Below are positions 1 through 15,500 of a stretch of DNA of 64,000 bases, in pieces; within the stretch, counting starts at the first letter, position 1; every line of letters begins with the position of its first letter. Below the pieces are notes generated by a model. It was not told the origin of the DNA, did no database searches, and saw nothing but the letters and a program-made list of their open reading frames with translations. The translations under genes were made by a program, and so were the position numbers. Source of the DNA: Arion vulgaris (taxonomy: Eukaryota; Mollusca; Gastropoda; Stylommatophora; Arionidae); contig CM036765.1 of assembly GCA_020796225.1 (NCBI GenBank), forward strand, positions 30,842,066 through 30,906,065, read 5' to 3'.

Positions 1-412
1 TCATGTTAAGAACAGAACAGGTTGGAGATCCATTACAGTTAATTTCTGTTCTTTACCACTACATCTCAAGAGGTTAAATCTTAACTTTTAACTGGTTTTA
101 TGTTTAACTTTCTGCATCATACATTAATTATATTGGTTTTTTTTATTATATAACAATTAACTTAGTTATTTTCAGTTTATTGTAATTCCTACATCAACTT
201 TGAATCAAATCAAGACCACTTGTCTAGGAAGCAAATGAACTACTGTACTACTACACCACTGTACTACTCAAGCTCTCATATGTCTGTACTTTAGAACACT
301 ATAACTTTATAATTTATATAACAATTATCATTGAATTGTCTAGATATATGTGTGTGTGTTTTAACAATTGGTAACAAGAAAGTATAACAACTGCTGGTTA
401 TGTTATCTTCAG
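1..412. other. AT-rich stretch upstream of first seen exon
   Basis: Probably intron. There is a short TG-rich run near 350. No ORF, TIR or tandem structure is seen. Confidence 0.4.
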
Positions 413-559
413 GTGAAAAGCCAGAAGACATTGGGGGTGTCAAGGCAATGGTGATCAATCTATTAAAATCATATATTGGAATGCAGCCAAAAAAAGGAAC
501 ACAGCTAAAACCCCTAGTAACACAACTCTCCTCAGCATCAATGGAGGGAAGAAAAGGGG
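413..559 (+). CDS. Exon 1 in window (partial gene, 5' end missing)
   Basis: The acceptor cttcag precedes 413 and the donor GTCAGT starts at 560. It opens with two bases of a split codon, so an earlier exon lies outside or is unseen. It reads [20 protein letters not shown] and continues lysine-rich. It fits the phase of the next exon, but low complexity and the atypical donor make it the least certain exon of the chain. Confidence 0.5.
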
Positions 560-3500
560 GTCAGTTTAATGACTGATTTATTTTATAGACTTGTTATTCA
601 TTAATTATGTTGAAGGTTTTATTTTATAAAATATTTTTTAAAATGTGTACAGTATTATGTGTTTTTTTTTTGGTATTAGCTCCGTGGTTTCAGGTAGGGT
701 TGGGTCACAGCACAAAGAGGGGCCTCTTTAAGAGTCTCTGAGGCATATAGGTTAGGGGCTTGTCTCTTGTTCCAAAGGTACTCGATTGGCTCCCTTATGG
801 AGCCATCTGGATATTTTCCAGAGATCTCTGATCTCAGTGTAGGTGAGATTGAGTTCCTAGTCCTATTGGAGACGGATGATAAAATGTAGGTCCCGTGTTC
901 ATGTTGAGCACATACAAGAACCCTTATCAGCTTAAAATCAAAAAGAGCAGGCTGGAAAGCTGCTGTGCCAGATTCATTAGAAAGATTTATAAAATGTAAT
1001 CCCTACAACATATTTATACCATCTTCTAAATTACATCAGGGACTCTCGCTGGTGCTGCGAAGTTCATACACTGCAGCTGAGATCTTCCTGTGTAAGAAAT
1101 AGATCGAGCACACATGGTTACTCACTGAAGTACAATAATGATGGTCCTATTAAGCAAACAATCAATCAATCAACAAAGGGGGTCACTAATTATTTTCTGG
1201 GTAGCACTGCTCATAAGTTCTGAGTATATCTAAATCATCAAGAATTAGTAAGTGGTAAGAATAGTTTGTCAAAAATATTCGGAACAAAACATGTATTTTG
1301 AAAAAGGAAGCGAAAATATAAGGCATGGATAACACCCAAAATTCTTGGAAGAATATAATAGCAAAACCTGAGCCCAAGAAAGATATACGTAGGCTAACAA
1401 AGAAGTTAAGCAGATAAGGTTAGATAAAAGGCAATGCTTAGATGACATAGCAAGAAAGAAGATGGTTGCAGCAGCCTGCAGAAGTGGACCTGGGTATCAA
1501 CTCTGTGAAACATCCAAAGATAAGATTAGTAAAGCCATCAAACTTTTGAAAAATGGGAAAGTGGCTGGTACAAATGGTATCCCAGCAGATGATGTTAAAG
1601 CCAATATAAACACCTCTACGGAACTACTGCACAAATTACTTAGCAATATCTGGAAGACCGGAGAAATACCAGCAGATTGAAGAGAAGGTTATCTAGTGAA
1701 GCTATCAAAGAAAGGGGACCTCAAGGGATGTGAAAACTTTACAGAAATAATGTTGCTATCTGTTCCAGAAAAAATGCTTTGCAAGATCATCCTGGAGAGA
1801 TTAACAGAAGCCATTGACATGAAACTAAAAGATGGACAGGCAAGATTTTGACCCAATGGGGGGAGGGCAATGAGAGAGTGGATCTACTGGCAAGCAATGC
1901 TGCGATTGAGAATGAGCCTTCTATGGAAAAAGTGACATCATAAATGCTCTAGGAGAGAACATAATCGCTGAGAATTTCAACGAAGAAGATAAATTGTATT
2001 ATCTATCTTGGTCATACTATTTGAACACTCTAGCCCAGGATGTGATTCCATACTCAAGTACTATCTAATTCTTAGTGTAGTCTTTTTTCAGTATGTTACG
2101 GTCAGTTATGTAATAACTATATATTATTATATGTTGTTATAATGTGATTGAAATATCTGTACGCTGTGATACCATTAGATGGACCATGCAGGGTCAAAAA
2201 TAAAATAATAGACCAGCAAAATTTATTATACCTCCTCTTCTTCTTCTGCGTTCTAACTATATTGGGATTTCAAATTTGTGAATAAAGGCTGCCTTTATTA
2301 TTCCAGAAAATGTCAATCATGTGCATCAATGAAAGTAAGAGAGAGATTTTCAGTGTTATTTAGAACTAGGCATAAAGAAAAAATCCCAACCTAAACAGTG
2401 ACTGCACTAGCCATGTGGCCATTAAATTTATCAATCTATGTCCAACAAGTCCTACACCGTCCTAAAAAACATTATTATGGGCAGTAAAGACATTTTTAAA
2501 ATAGATTTTTATTTAGAACTTATATTTCTATTTGTAAGTGAATCATTGACAATATATATGGGCATAAAATTATCACAGTAGGTCGTAGAGATGCTGTTTT
2601 ACAGAAGAATATTAAGAATACAGTGAACATCTTATAAAAACCAATGAGGGAATGCTGAATAGTGTGAATGCATGCAGGATACAGATCAGGAAAAGAAGCA
2701 TTGGGAAGAATAAAAGTAAAGAACCCTTTTCATACCATGAGGTATATTGGGAAAAGTGGTGTTACGCCCACATTTTTCTTTGACCACGGCACACAATGGG
2801 TGATGGGGTAAACATCACCATGACCATCTTTAAGTCCCAGTGTTTCTCTGGTATCCAATTTAAACTGGGTCGATCTGAGAGCCGTAATGTCAAAAAAATT
2901 ATACTCCCACTGTGTAATTTGATCCTGAGCCACTTGCCTGTGTAGCAAGTGCACTACTCACTACACTAATGTCTCTCTCTATTTGGCAGGACGGTGGTGC
3001 TCATTGTTGACATTCTGGGAGAATATGTAGGTTGGAGCTTATTGTAAGTAGTAGTAGTAAAGTAACTCTTTTTATACCTCTAGGTATATTGGGGAATACA
3101 GTGATAGACCCTATTTTTCATTGATCATTTGCACACAGTGTATGATATGGTCAACATGATGCCGGCCGCCTTTACTTCACAGTGCTATTCCTGGGACCCA
3201 GTTGAGGCTGGGTCAACCTGAGAGCCATTACAGTCAGAAAAATATTTTACGCTCGCTGTGAAATTGAACGTGGACCACATGCCTAAAAGCGAGTTCATTA
3301 ACAACTATGCTGCTGAGACTCTCAAAGTCTATTGTAGCAGTATTAATGTAGAAAAATGGCAAGGACTACAAATAAATCAATATCATAGAAGAAAGTCAGG
3401 TAAATCAAACTAATTAAGACAACACTATGTAAACAGTTGTGAAGGTCCAAAATTGCTCTCTCTAAGTGGTGTAGCACACGAAACAAGAAAGAAATAGATA

Positions 3501-6500
3501 GAAACAGAGCAAGAATTTATAGTGAGAATTTTAAACTTGACTCATTCATTTTTATATAATTATTTCATGACAATCTTATCTATTGTTATCCAACAGTGGG
3601 GAACACAGCTGATCAAATCAACTCTGATAAAAAAACGCCTGGGACTGCTCCTACGAAATCTGGCAAAGACAATGGGTAAGGATGTTTATGATCTTCACGG
3701 TTTGTTCTTTGTACTCTGTTTGTTTTCATTTGTTACAATGACAAATCAGGGATCCCTAAAGAAATTGCCATATTTGTAGTTTAATATCTAAATCATGGAA
3801 ATCAAGTGGGCTGCTGTAAAACTAAAGATAAATGGAATCAATATGGAAGTTGAAATAACAGATTTAATCCTTTCTAATTCCTTCTCTTGAAATATTGTCT
3901 ATATATTCAATGTTGTCACTTGTACTTCAGTCTTTTGTAGCCTACACTGAGGCCAGTGCAGTTTTTTCTCCAGTGTTTTTTTTTTCTAGGCCATTGAAAT
4001 TTATCTCAGTATATCATATTCAGGGCGGTCTTGAAGTGTGGTGTGTATGTACACATGGCTGAGTTGCCAATCTTGAATTTTATATACACGTGACAACGGA
4101 GTTGATTGTGTCCTGTTTAGAGGCACACAATGAGAACTTGTTATAATCTGCTGTTTTGTTTTTGTCCGGTGTTAGTATTGGTGGTTTTCTGATTGATTTA
4201 ATCAATATTTTCTTTAAGTAGCTGGTACATCTGGTTGCTCTTCTGCAGCACTTTCTTTGGCTATTTGTTCTGCTGTCTCATTTTCTGGTATTCTACTGCA
4301 AGACAACATTGCACTAGTTACACAGTTCAGACAATAGGGCCTGTGGATACCAAATATTTTTAATGGAAACAATTTAACAAGCAATAGATTTCAGCATGGT
4401 ACATTAAAATATACAATGATAAATAAGATATATAAACATTAAAGAAATGTTAAATTTTACTTCTCTGAGAATCCTTAACGTTGCCAACTCAGGTGGTCCT
4501 AAATGTTGAATGACAAACAAAGTTATAGCCTAGCAGTAGTAGTAGTATACAAGACATAAAGAATCTGGGGTTATGCCTTAATGGAGTCACTACTTTGAGT
4601 CAATGATGAGACACACCATCCGCTGCACATGGAAATGAAAAGAGATAAGGAAAATAGGTTAAAAAGAAGAAATTCTTGAATAGGATCAGGCCAATAACTG
4701 TAATCAACAGGTGTGTTCACTTGAAATATTGAACAGGTGTGTTCACTTGAAATATTGAACAGGTGAAGAATGGATAGAAATGCCATTAGGAATCAATACA
4801 TCATTTTCAGTCTATATCAGACTTGATAAAGAATGCAGACAAGATAACCCACTGGTCATGGAGGCAGAAGTTCTGGCTTTAATTTCTGAGGATGATGTAA
4901 TCATTTACACATATGAGTTCAACATATTGAGTTTAAATCAACATAGTGTTCATCCTTGTGTCTTATACATACTTATGTAGCTGTCTTGGCTGGGATTTTG
5001 TTGTCATCATGTTTTGCTTGTTTTTCTACACAGAGAAATAAATCAAGTGGCTGAGGCTGAGTCTCTTGGGGTGAAGGTAACAAGATCAAAGAAAGGCCTC
5101 AATGGCAAAGGCAAAAGTGGTAAATATTTATTACACCTGCGCGTGTGTGTGAGAGAGAGAGTTAGAGGGAGAGAAAGAGATAAGCCGTTCAAGCATAGAG
5201 CATCTTGGTGGACCTGCTTTCCTTTCTTATAATTTGCTCTTCAAGTCATAATTTCCTGGCCACTATTGAATCAGTGAAGTATAAATTAGTAATCATGAAT
5301 TTCTAATTCGTTCTTGGAAGTCACAACATCCTGGTCACTATTGAGTCAGTGAAGTATAAATTAGTAATCTTGATCTTCTAATTCGTTCTTGAAGTCACAA
5401 CATCATGGCCACTATTGAATCATTGAAGTATAAATTAGTAATCATGAACTGCTAATTCGTTCTTGAAGTCACAACATCATGGCCACTATTGAATCATTGA
5501 AGTATAAATTGGTAATCTTGATCTTCTAATTCGTTCTTGAAGTCGTAACATCATGGCCATTATTGAATCAGCGAAGTATAAATTAGTAATCTTGATCTTC
5601 TAATTCGTTCTTGAAGTCGTAACATCATGGCCATTATTGAATCAGCGAAGTATAAGTTAGTAATCTTGATCTTCTAATTCGTTCTTGAAGTCACAACGTC
5701 CTGACCACTATTGAGTCGGTGAAGTATAAATTAGTAATCATGAACATGGGTTTTCTCATTTATTACAATATTGATGTGTATGTTTTTAAACTCAGCTTAA
5801 TTTTGTCCTATTTATAATAACAGTTCTGCTTCACATCAGGCATATTTGGTTTTAAATACTCATGTACTATACCAGGGCTGTCCAACGTTTTTATATATTA
5901 GATTGCATCTGACTGATGGTTGGGGAGGGGCGGGCGCCATGGGATTATTGCAGTATTACTACTATTAACTCTTAGTGGACCAGGGCAAAAGCCATGTTTT
6001 TTTACAAGCCATTTGTTTTTAGAATAAAAAATGCCCTATAGAATGGCTCCTGGTTAAAAGTCGTCAACCCAAAGCCACGTAATGTGGCGTTTGGTCCACA
6101 AGGAGTTTAATAATAGGAATGTTAAAATAGTTGAAATGCCGAAAATCTTCCCCAATGAAAAAGAAAAAAGGTTGGATTAGGGAACAGTAGAATGGTTAGA
6201 AAATTAAACAATAATGCAAAAGCAGGTAAATTGTGTTCATGGGAATGCTAAGAAAAAAACTGAAAAATAGTTTGATTTCTAGAAAATCTGATTAACGTTA
6301 AACAGAGTAAAATAGGGTGCCTTGAAGAATGACACAGGCACCATGGTGCCACGTTGGACAGTTCTGTACTATACCATATGTAGAATAGTTGTATAGATAC
6401 TGATTATTGAAGCAATTCATCAAGCAAATGTTTTACTGTGAATAACAGGGTTCATGGATTATTTATTATATGATTTGACTGTACAGACAAACAAAAACCT

Positions 6501-9500
6501 GTTGTCAAGGAAGAGAAGGATCTGAAGAAACAGATATCAGAAAATAGTAGAAACCTTGCTGAGCAAGTGAAGAAATTTGGACTCTGCACAATCCCACTAA
6601 GACTTGCTTTGTTATTTGGTGGTAAGTAGTTTCCTTCCTTTTATATGTATATTGAATAGTTATTGAGCAGTAAGAAAATTCATATCTGTCAATGTTGTTG
6701 TGTGATTAAAACTTGTACACCAAACAAGATAGAACTGTACAAAACACAATAAAAGTAATAAAAAAAGTCATGCACAATTATTATTTTTTGTTTCTTCTTC
6801 TTTGAAAGCTCCATATAAACCACTTGTTAAACCATTCTTTGTGATTTGTATGTGATCTGAGTCCAAGAGCGATTGTAAGTTGTGCCAGTTATGCATCTAC
6901 AAATAGGCCAACACATCCGATTTATGCGATGCTTTTTATTTACTAGGGCAGCTTCCCTAGGCCCCTACCTCAGTCGCTTCTTATGACATGTCTTGTAGGT
7001 TGCAGTGTTACTATTCTTTGCTACCCTTTGAGGACCCCGGCAACACACAGCCGTTTTTTCATATAAACCATGATTTAATAATTTGTGGTGTCATGTGCCA
7101 TTAGGTTGTTTGATTGTCTATGTAGCTTTGTTCCATTGTACTATTTGTTCCTATGTGTAGTTCTGTATCATTGTATTGTTTGATTGCATTTAAAAAAAAA
7201 AAAAGCCAACAAAACAACATCAGACAGTGATGCCTGCTGTCTCGAACACCTTCCTCTTGGTTATGAACTGGGTGATGCGACAAATAACAGAGTGTGAAAA
7301 CAGAAACATTCAATTGGACATACTTCGTAAGAAAGGTAATGAACATTAGATAGCAAGATAAAATCCCCCAAACCATAGTCCTTGACAGAGAGGCCTTCCT
7401 AATACCTATATGATTTTTATACAGTTGCTGATGTGCTGGACAGGTCATGTAGTTCTCATGCCAGACTGTCAGCTGCCAGAAGGACTCTTTTTTGGTAAAC
7501 TGAAGAGAGGTAAATTCTCTCATAGGGTAAAAAAGTGTTTCAAAGATGCACTTGAACATCACTAAAGACTTTTAGTATAAGCACTGATGCACGAAAGGTT
7601 GCTGCACACAACCGAACCAATTAGTGTATAATACATTTCCATGGTGTGGGGGTATGTGAAGCATCCAGAACTGTGGCAGCAGAGCAGAAGAGACAAAACA
7701 AATACAACATCCAACAATTACAAATGTTCTCTGCCTACATTGTTCAGAAGCCTCCAGTCCGACATCGGACTCATTCATTCTCTGTCTACACTGTTTAGGA
7801 GTCTTCAGTCTGAAATAGGGCTGATACATTCTCTACCTACACTGTTTAGGAGTCTTCAGTCTGAAATAGTTCTCATACATTCTCTGCCTACACTGTTTAG
7901 GAGCCTTCAGTCCGACATTAGGCTCATTCATTCTGTGACTACACTGTTCAGACGCCTTCAGTCTGACATCAGGCTCATTCATTCTCTGCCCACACTGTTT
8001 AGGAGTATTCAGTCTGAAATAGGGCTCATACATTCTCTACCTACACTGTTCAGGAACCTTTAGTCAAACTGATCAGCTGTCCATGCACTCATAGGTTGAC
8101 TTGACCCAAGTAATCTTTCCTATTTATTGGATGAACAACATGGTGTTTGTCACTGATAATGTACGAACAACAGATTCCATATTGAGTGGCGAGTTGCAGC
8201 TCAGATTAGTACTCCTGAAGATCTCCTTGTATGATGTATGACTTGATAGCAACAACGCCAGCTATTCATCGACTTAATTTTTGTCACAATTTCTTACTTT
8301 ACAGATCACAAAAGGGTAATAAGTCGTTTGGAGAGCACAATTCCAGGTGTCGAGGATGTATTTCTGGAATTATCCATTAACTGTCCTTTACTGACACCTG
8401 TCCAAAAGGCAGAACTAAATCCAATGTCGATTCAGATCTGCAGTGCTACCAGTCTACCTGATACACCTATATCATATGGTGACCTGAAGTTAAAGTGAGT
8501 GTTTTGTTTGTTTAATTACAATTCTATGATGTTCCATATTTATGAAGTTCTATGATGTTTTGTGAAGTCAGAAGGAATACTTTCACATAAAATGACCATA
8601 TTTTTGCCTAACCTGATTTGATCTCATTACTGAAAATTGTACTTTAAACTTACCAGAACAATAGGGAAGAGAAGTTGTAATCTTCAAACTCTGTACAGAA
8701 CATTACAGACATAGATATCAATGTTCAGTAAACTAAAGATAGTTACTTCTAATGACCACAACTGTGACAACAATAAATTGATAGCTAAACAATTGTTACT
8801 AAAGTGTCAAATATATGTCTTCTTCTTCAAACACTTCATATTGACCGCTTGTTAAACCACTGATTCATATGTGATCTGAACCTAAGAGCGATTGTACATT
8901 GTGCCAGTTATGCGTCTACAAGTAGGCAAGCCCATCCAATTTCTGTGCCGTTTTTATTTACTAGGTAGCTTCCTAGACCCTAACTCAGTTGCCTCTTACG
9001 ACATGCTTTGTAGGTTGCAGTGTTACTATTCTTTGCTCCCTTTGCGGGCTCCGGCAACACACATGCACAATGACTTGACAAGAATGAAAGTTACAGAATT
9101 AGTGATTCTGTTTAAGTTTTAATTAGGCTTCAAGTTGAAGGTGATATAATCTGATTTGTCTGCATGTCTAAAGTACAAGAAACAAGTTATTTGTTTACTT
9201 CTGCATACATTTTCTGATATCTTTCTTCTTCTTTTGTCATCACACTGTTACCGGGTTGTTTCCCAGTGTCGTGGTTTTCTATTTGTGTCTTGCGCTGCTT
9301 TAGTGGCTTGGGTGATAGTTATTTTTGCTGTTCACTTTGAATATTTATAAAAAATATCTAGGAAAGATGTCTGGGCCTAGAGAAGCTACCTTAGTAAATA
9401 AAAAGCGTCACAGGAATAGGATGTTCTGACCTACTTGTAGGTGCATAACTGGCATAAATCACAATCATTCTTAGGCTCATATCACATACAGATCACAAAG

Positions 9501-12500
9501 AGTGGTTTAACAAGTGGTCGATATGGAAAGTTCGAAGAAGTCTAGCCATTGTCAGTAATTGTCTTGTTTTTTTATTTTGAAAACAGATGTCATCCAGTGT
9601 ACTGTAAATACAATTTTATGAAAGCACCAGAGCATGTGACTCTTGGCAAGGAACATGGCAAGAATGTGTATTGGAATGATACCAATATTGTCCTGCTTGG
9701 TAAATAACTTTCTAGCTTTGATTGTTTGAAAAAAATATTATTCTTCTGCATTCTCACTAGATTGGGATTTTAGATTCTCTAATAAAGGTCGCTGTCTGCC
9801 TTAGATTGTGAGCCACACCATACTGTTTGATTTGATGATGGTATGGTTGGTCCGACATTCTTCCTGCATGGTTAAATCTTCGAGGCAGAGTGACGACTGT
9901 GGAACCTGTTATCCCATTTCTCATTGTGAGGGGACGTTGCACCATATTATATGCCTTACGGCCTGATGTATCTGATATCTGCAAGCTTTTGTTTTGGATT
10001 AGCATTCCCTAATGAGAAATATATAAAAATTGTCAAAGTTAATGGGTTACTGCAAACGTTACTGCAAAATCTGAATGTGTTTTTATAAATGGTGAAATTT
10101 TTCTAGGAAATTATGAATGTGATCTAAGATAGTCTAGATGTGGTCAAAAAAATTATAAATGTGTTTCTAGAAGTTATAAAATTGTCTTAACAAATTGTGA
10201 ATATTTTTCAAGAACTTCGAAAACGTGCTTCAGGAAATGGGAATGTCTTTGAATAAATTGTAAATGAGATCCAGGAAATTCTGAATATCAGAATTATCGG
10301 ATAAATATAATACTTGAAAAAACATTTAATATTGATGGTGTGGTATGTTCTTGCATATTTTCACTTGTGTAACCCTTCTTTTTCAGGTTGATCCTTCCTT
10401 CATTTCGTTCACTTGAAATAGTCTATATATGCATTATTGTTTCTTGTACAAACCTAACTATATGTTCCAGTACCTCCATCCAGTTTTGTCTCATTCCTTT
10501 TCCACTTTACTAATCATATTTAGGAAGTCACTGAGTATAAAAACACAAGAGTTGTTATGAGATGCCAACAAAATTAACGCCTTGTAACCACTCGCACCTC
10601 CACTGTCAAACTACATGTGGTTGTCACGTAGGCCCCACTGGCCTCTCTTATTATTTCCACTCCCTGGACGTGCCATTCTGTATGTGTTTATCCACTTAGT
10701 GTTACTTCGGATAAGAGACATCCACTACACAAGAATACTAATGATGTTAAGGGCACGAGAATCAAGCGTGGCATGTCGTGGATGGCCCAGGCTGAGAGAA
10801 CAATTGGCCAGGTGACTACGGTTGCGACCCTACCAAAAGGGAAGAATGGATCCCAACAGATGGTGGCATGATGAACTATCTCAACGTTATCATTACTCTT
10901 GGAAGAGAATGTAGAGATTGGGGCAACATGAAGGCTGATCTCGCAGTTAAGCAGCTGATAGAAGATAATGCAAGGGATGATGATGTTGTTGTATATACTG
11001 ATGGGTCGGTTCAACGTGGTGAGAAATCCGGCTGGGGTTTCTTGGCTTATGCGCATGGTAGAGTTGTTGCAGAGCGAAGTGGGGCATACAGGACAACTAC
11101 TTCTAGTATGAGGATGGAGGTTGAGGCCGTTACTGCTGCCCTCCATTGGATTTCTGGGACTTCATTTACTGGGGCAGTTGTTGTCTCTGACTCTCAGTCG
11201 ATGCTTCACAAGATCCAGAAGGGCAGGTTTCGGTATGAGTGGATGTTGTCTATAGGAGTTTCTAACCTCCAGCGGCTTACGTGGATATACTGTCTTGGGC
11301 ATGCGGGTGTTTAAGATGAGAGAGCGGACAGGCTTGCATCAACAGCATCGATTGTTGGGGAGTTGAAGATGGACAAGGGGATATTCTTCGGTCTCTTGCG
11401 ACTCTCTATTGGATGAGGACACTAAAATCGATGTTGAATCGATCAAGCGATTTAAGCAGTTTGGAGTTACCCGTTGTTCAAGTCGAACTGGATGCCTGAG
11501 AGGCAGAGTGAGAGGTGTGTTTAATCAGCGAGCCACAGGAACCATCAGTATGCATACTCTTCGATATCTGTTGGGGAGACTGAGCACCTATGGGTCTGCC
11601 GGAGTGCAATGACGTCAGTTTAGTAACCAATAACCACTTAGTGTGTTCTTATCTGAACAATTCTTTATCACGGTCTTCATTTTGAACAAAAATATCATAT
11701 TTTTCTGATCTTGATGTATCTGTGGTTACAAAATTTACTTGAATTCTTCTTTATTTCAGGAGCAATGGATATCTCCCTGTTGAGAGAGTTTCTATGTGGC
11801 CCTGGAATTGAAATAGAGGTGCACGATCGAGATAGAAAACCTGAACAAGTAGTGTTGAGGCCGACATTATTTGGGGATGATTTAGAAGATGAGAAAATAT
11901 CTAGTGTTGGAACTGTAGAGAGTAAGTCCTATTTGCTAATATGTGCTTGTCTGTGTTAAGCTACACATACAATAAAATCATATTATGTGTTTCATTTTAT
12001 GCATGCTTTAGGAAATTAGTGTATCTTGAACATTCTAGACTATTGGTTTTTCTTTGGTGTTTTAGATGATTGGTGTTTTATGAACATATTATAAGATTGA
12101 TGTTTCAATAACACATTAGAAGATTGGTGTTTTATCAGCATATTAGAAGATTGGTGTTTTATGAGCATATTAGAAAATTGGTGTTTTATGAGCATATTAG
12201 ATTTTCTGTTTTATCAGCATATTAGAAGATTGGTATTTTATGAGCATATTAGAAGATTGGTGTTTTATGAGCATATTAGAAGATTGGTGTTTTATGAGCA
12301 TATTAGAAGATTGGTGTTTTATTAACATATTAGAAGATTGGTGTTTTATGAGCATATTAGAAGATTGGTGTTTTATGAGCATATTAGAAGATTGGTGTTT
12401 TATGAGCATATTAGAAGATTGGTGTTTTATGAGCATATTAGAAAATTGGTGTTTTATGAGCATATTAGAAGATTGGTGTTTTATGAACATATTAGAAGAT

Positions 12501-15500
12501 TGGTGTTTTATGAACATATTAGAAGATTGGTGTTTTATGAGCATATTAGAAGATTGGTGTTTTATGAGCATATTAGAAGATTGGTGTTTTATTAACACAT
12601 TAGAAGATTTTCTGTTTTATCAGCATAATAGAAGATTGGTTTTTTATGAAATGCAAGGGACACTGGTGATAAGGACAGCAAACCTTCACACAAAAATCTG
12701 AAATGCCATTACTATGCCTAAATGCATGTGAGCAAACTGGAAAAAAATAAATAAATGATTGTTGACTATTTCATAAAGTTTCTGGCATAACTGGAACTCC
12801 AGAGTGTGTTGTGGTTAAATTCTACTCATGTTATTATTAAGTGGTAGGGTTCTGGTCTAGAATTGGGAAATTCATAATTTAAATTGTTTAGGATACATCA
12901 GTTACCACAATTATATTTTGGTAAACTTGAATGCAAGAAAACAAATAACTCTCAATTTTTCTTGTTTTCTCATTAGGTCGACGTACACTTCATAATCCAT
13001 TCCATGGGAGAGACAGACCATGGGATCCATATGGTGTGGCCAAATTAGATCTTTCTGAAATTCTTCTGGGTTGCCGTTTTTTGGAACTTAAAATTCCTAT
13101 CCTTAATTGTCCGATTCCTGACATCTTGGGCACTGTTCCCAATGCTACAGGCAAGCTTATAGGCATAGCTGGAGCTGTGGATGGACCAGGTATGTCTTTA
13201 AGTAGTTATGAATCACGTTTTCTTCTATAATAAAGTGTAGAATATATTATTCCATAACAACATATGTATCGACTGATAGGCCTTCGTTAGAGAACAACAA
13301 CACAGACAGAATAATAAACACAATTAAAAAGAATATTAAAAGCAACATTTAAAAAGAAAGATACAACCGTCTAAGACAATTGCTTTTCCCTTTTTGTAGT
13401 TAGAAATATTTCACCAATATAAATAAACAGAGCATTCATTTCTAAACATTTAGACATATGGTGAATGAAAATCATAGTATATCCTTTACAGGACTTAGCC
13501 ATCAACAACATTAACTCTTTCCACGCCCAGTTATTTCCTCAGTTTTACACATTTAATTTAAGGGAGGTAAAAAATGCAATGGGTTATTTTTTCAAATCAT
13601 AACTACTCATCAATAAATAAAAAAATATATATATCTTATCATATACTAATTTGAAGAAAACTGGACAACCTATTAGAATAACAAGGTTAAATAGCAATAC
13701 ATGGAATATTTTAGAAGAAACTGAGGCAAATATGACAACATAAATAGAAAAAAATTATAAATTGTTAGTGACATATGCAACACTTACTTGACATTATAAC
13801 AGCATCTTCAAAATGTATCCCTATGTGCTTCTAGAAATCGATTTGTAATCCAATTTGTGAAGTCCAGGCAAAATTTTATAACAATATATCCAATAGAAAT
13901 AAAGATATGATGAAAAGTTGACAAACAATTATGATGATGAAAATGTTGGTGAAAACACAAAAATTGAAAAAATGACAAAATAAACTGTACACTGTGACCA
14001 TGCAGTTAGTGAATAACTGACTACACTTTGTGGAAGGCCTCAAAACAATTCTTAGGATGTAAATGTGGCTGATTCGGGCATCCAAGGCAAACAAAGTGGG
14101 TGCGCTTGCGTTCCATGGGAGTAGCACAGACAACACAACTTCTATCCCGTTTGATATAAGAAATGATGTGTTTCTTATCTTGGAGGGCTGCCATGGGGTT
14201 TGCAGCTGGTTGTCGGCCGCGCCTTCGAGGAGCAAGACCTTCTTCAGGAAATGTCACAGCGGCGCTGTGTTAGCTTGTCAGAAGCTCTCGTTTGAACTTC
14301 TTCAGGGACAATCCTGTCGTGCCGGCTTCTCGCGTCAAGGTGTACAGAATGAAGGAGTTGACTTGGGTGACTTCAAGTAGCCAATAAAACACCTTCTTCC
14401 ACCATTTTATTGTTTTCCTTTCAAAAGAACAATAATAGGTGACTTTTTGGTCTAACTTGTCACACCCATTCATGTATTTGTTGTACTTGTGTATCATGGA
14501 TGGCTTGTCAACATCCTTGCATCGTGTTGTCTCAACAACCGCGTCTGTGCTCACCATGAGGACACTCTTCTTTGCTTTTTGTCCCTATAACCAACGCACA
14601 TCATGGTTTCATCCTGATTTTGAAACCAGCACATTTCACGGTATGCAAGGTTGAAGGACTTCAGTTGCAGAGGAAAGCCAACGCGATTGATGTTGAGCGT
14701 GCCTGTGTAATATTGCTTGTGCTCAAGCAGGTAATCAACAAGGACACGGGTCGTGTAAAAACGATCTGCATATATCTTATGCCCGTTCCAACATTAGCAA
14801 GTAATGTATCAAATATTTTCACTGCGTGACTTGATGTATAATCAATTTCAGGATTATAAGATGTGTCAGCACCAAAATATGATAAGATGTTGTGGACGTA
14901 TCCCATAGCCGAGTCACACAGGCCAAAGGTTTTTATGTGGTACTTGCTTGGCTTACTGGCATTGTACTGCTTGAACTTCCACCTCCCTTTATACCTGATG
15001 ACCATCTCATCAATACTGAGTTCTTGATACGGGTAGAACGCAGCCCGGTACTTTTCAGGAGAACATTCATGAAGGGTTCAATTTTATCTTTTCCTTCAGA
15101 ATGTTCCTCGCCTGCATGGAGCATCGTAAAGTATATATCCTGGAAGCGTTTACGAGTAAACATTATGTGGAACCATGGAGCATAAAACTCAGGTGCCAGA
15201 AACCAGTAATCAGGGATCTCAGGCCGTCTGGCAATTCCAATCATAATCATTACGGCCAGAAATTTGTCAACCTCGTGGGACGTAATGTCAACCAACGAGA
15301 GAACACTGACCGTTGGAGAGATGGAGTGTTGACAATAATTTTACTCCTGGCATAGGAGTTTATTGTCTTCATAAGTAAAGACTTTACCTCATCATCAAAC
15401 AGCAATAAAAAACATTCAAGTGCTGTCGAATCTGAAGTAAGCCCTGACTCAGGAGACACACCTGGCTGTTGCTTTGGGTGGAATCTGAAAGCATTTTTTG

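Noticed and set aside
7101..7562. A 153-codon minus-strand ORF as a gene
   Set aside because: No motif; overlaps the S4 repeat edge and a poly-A run, with lysine/phenylalanine-rich chance composition.
10688..11146. A 152-codon minus-strand ORF
   Set aside because: Antisense shadow of the LINE-C RNase H.
12197..12701. ORFs of 85-153 codons on both strands
   Set aside because: 27-bp array, period divisible by three; open on both strands, no flanking coding signal.
14063..15355. Plus-strand ORFs of 71-105 codons
   Set aside because: Shadows of the minus-strand piggyBac transposase.
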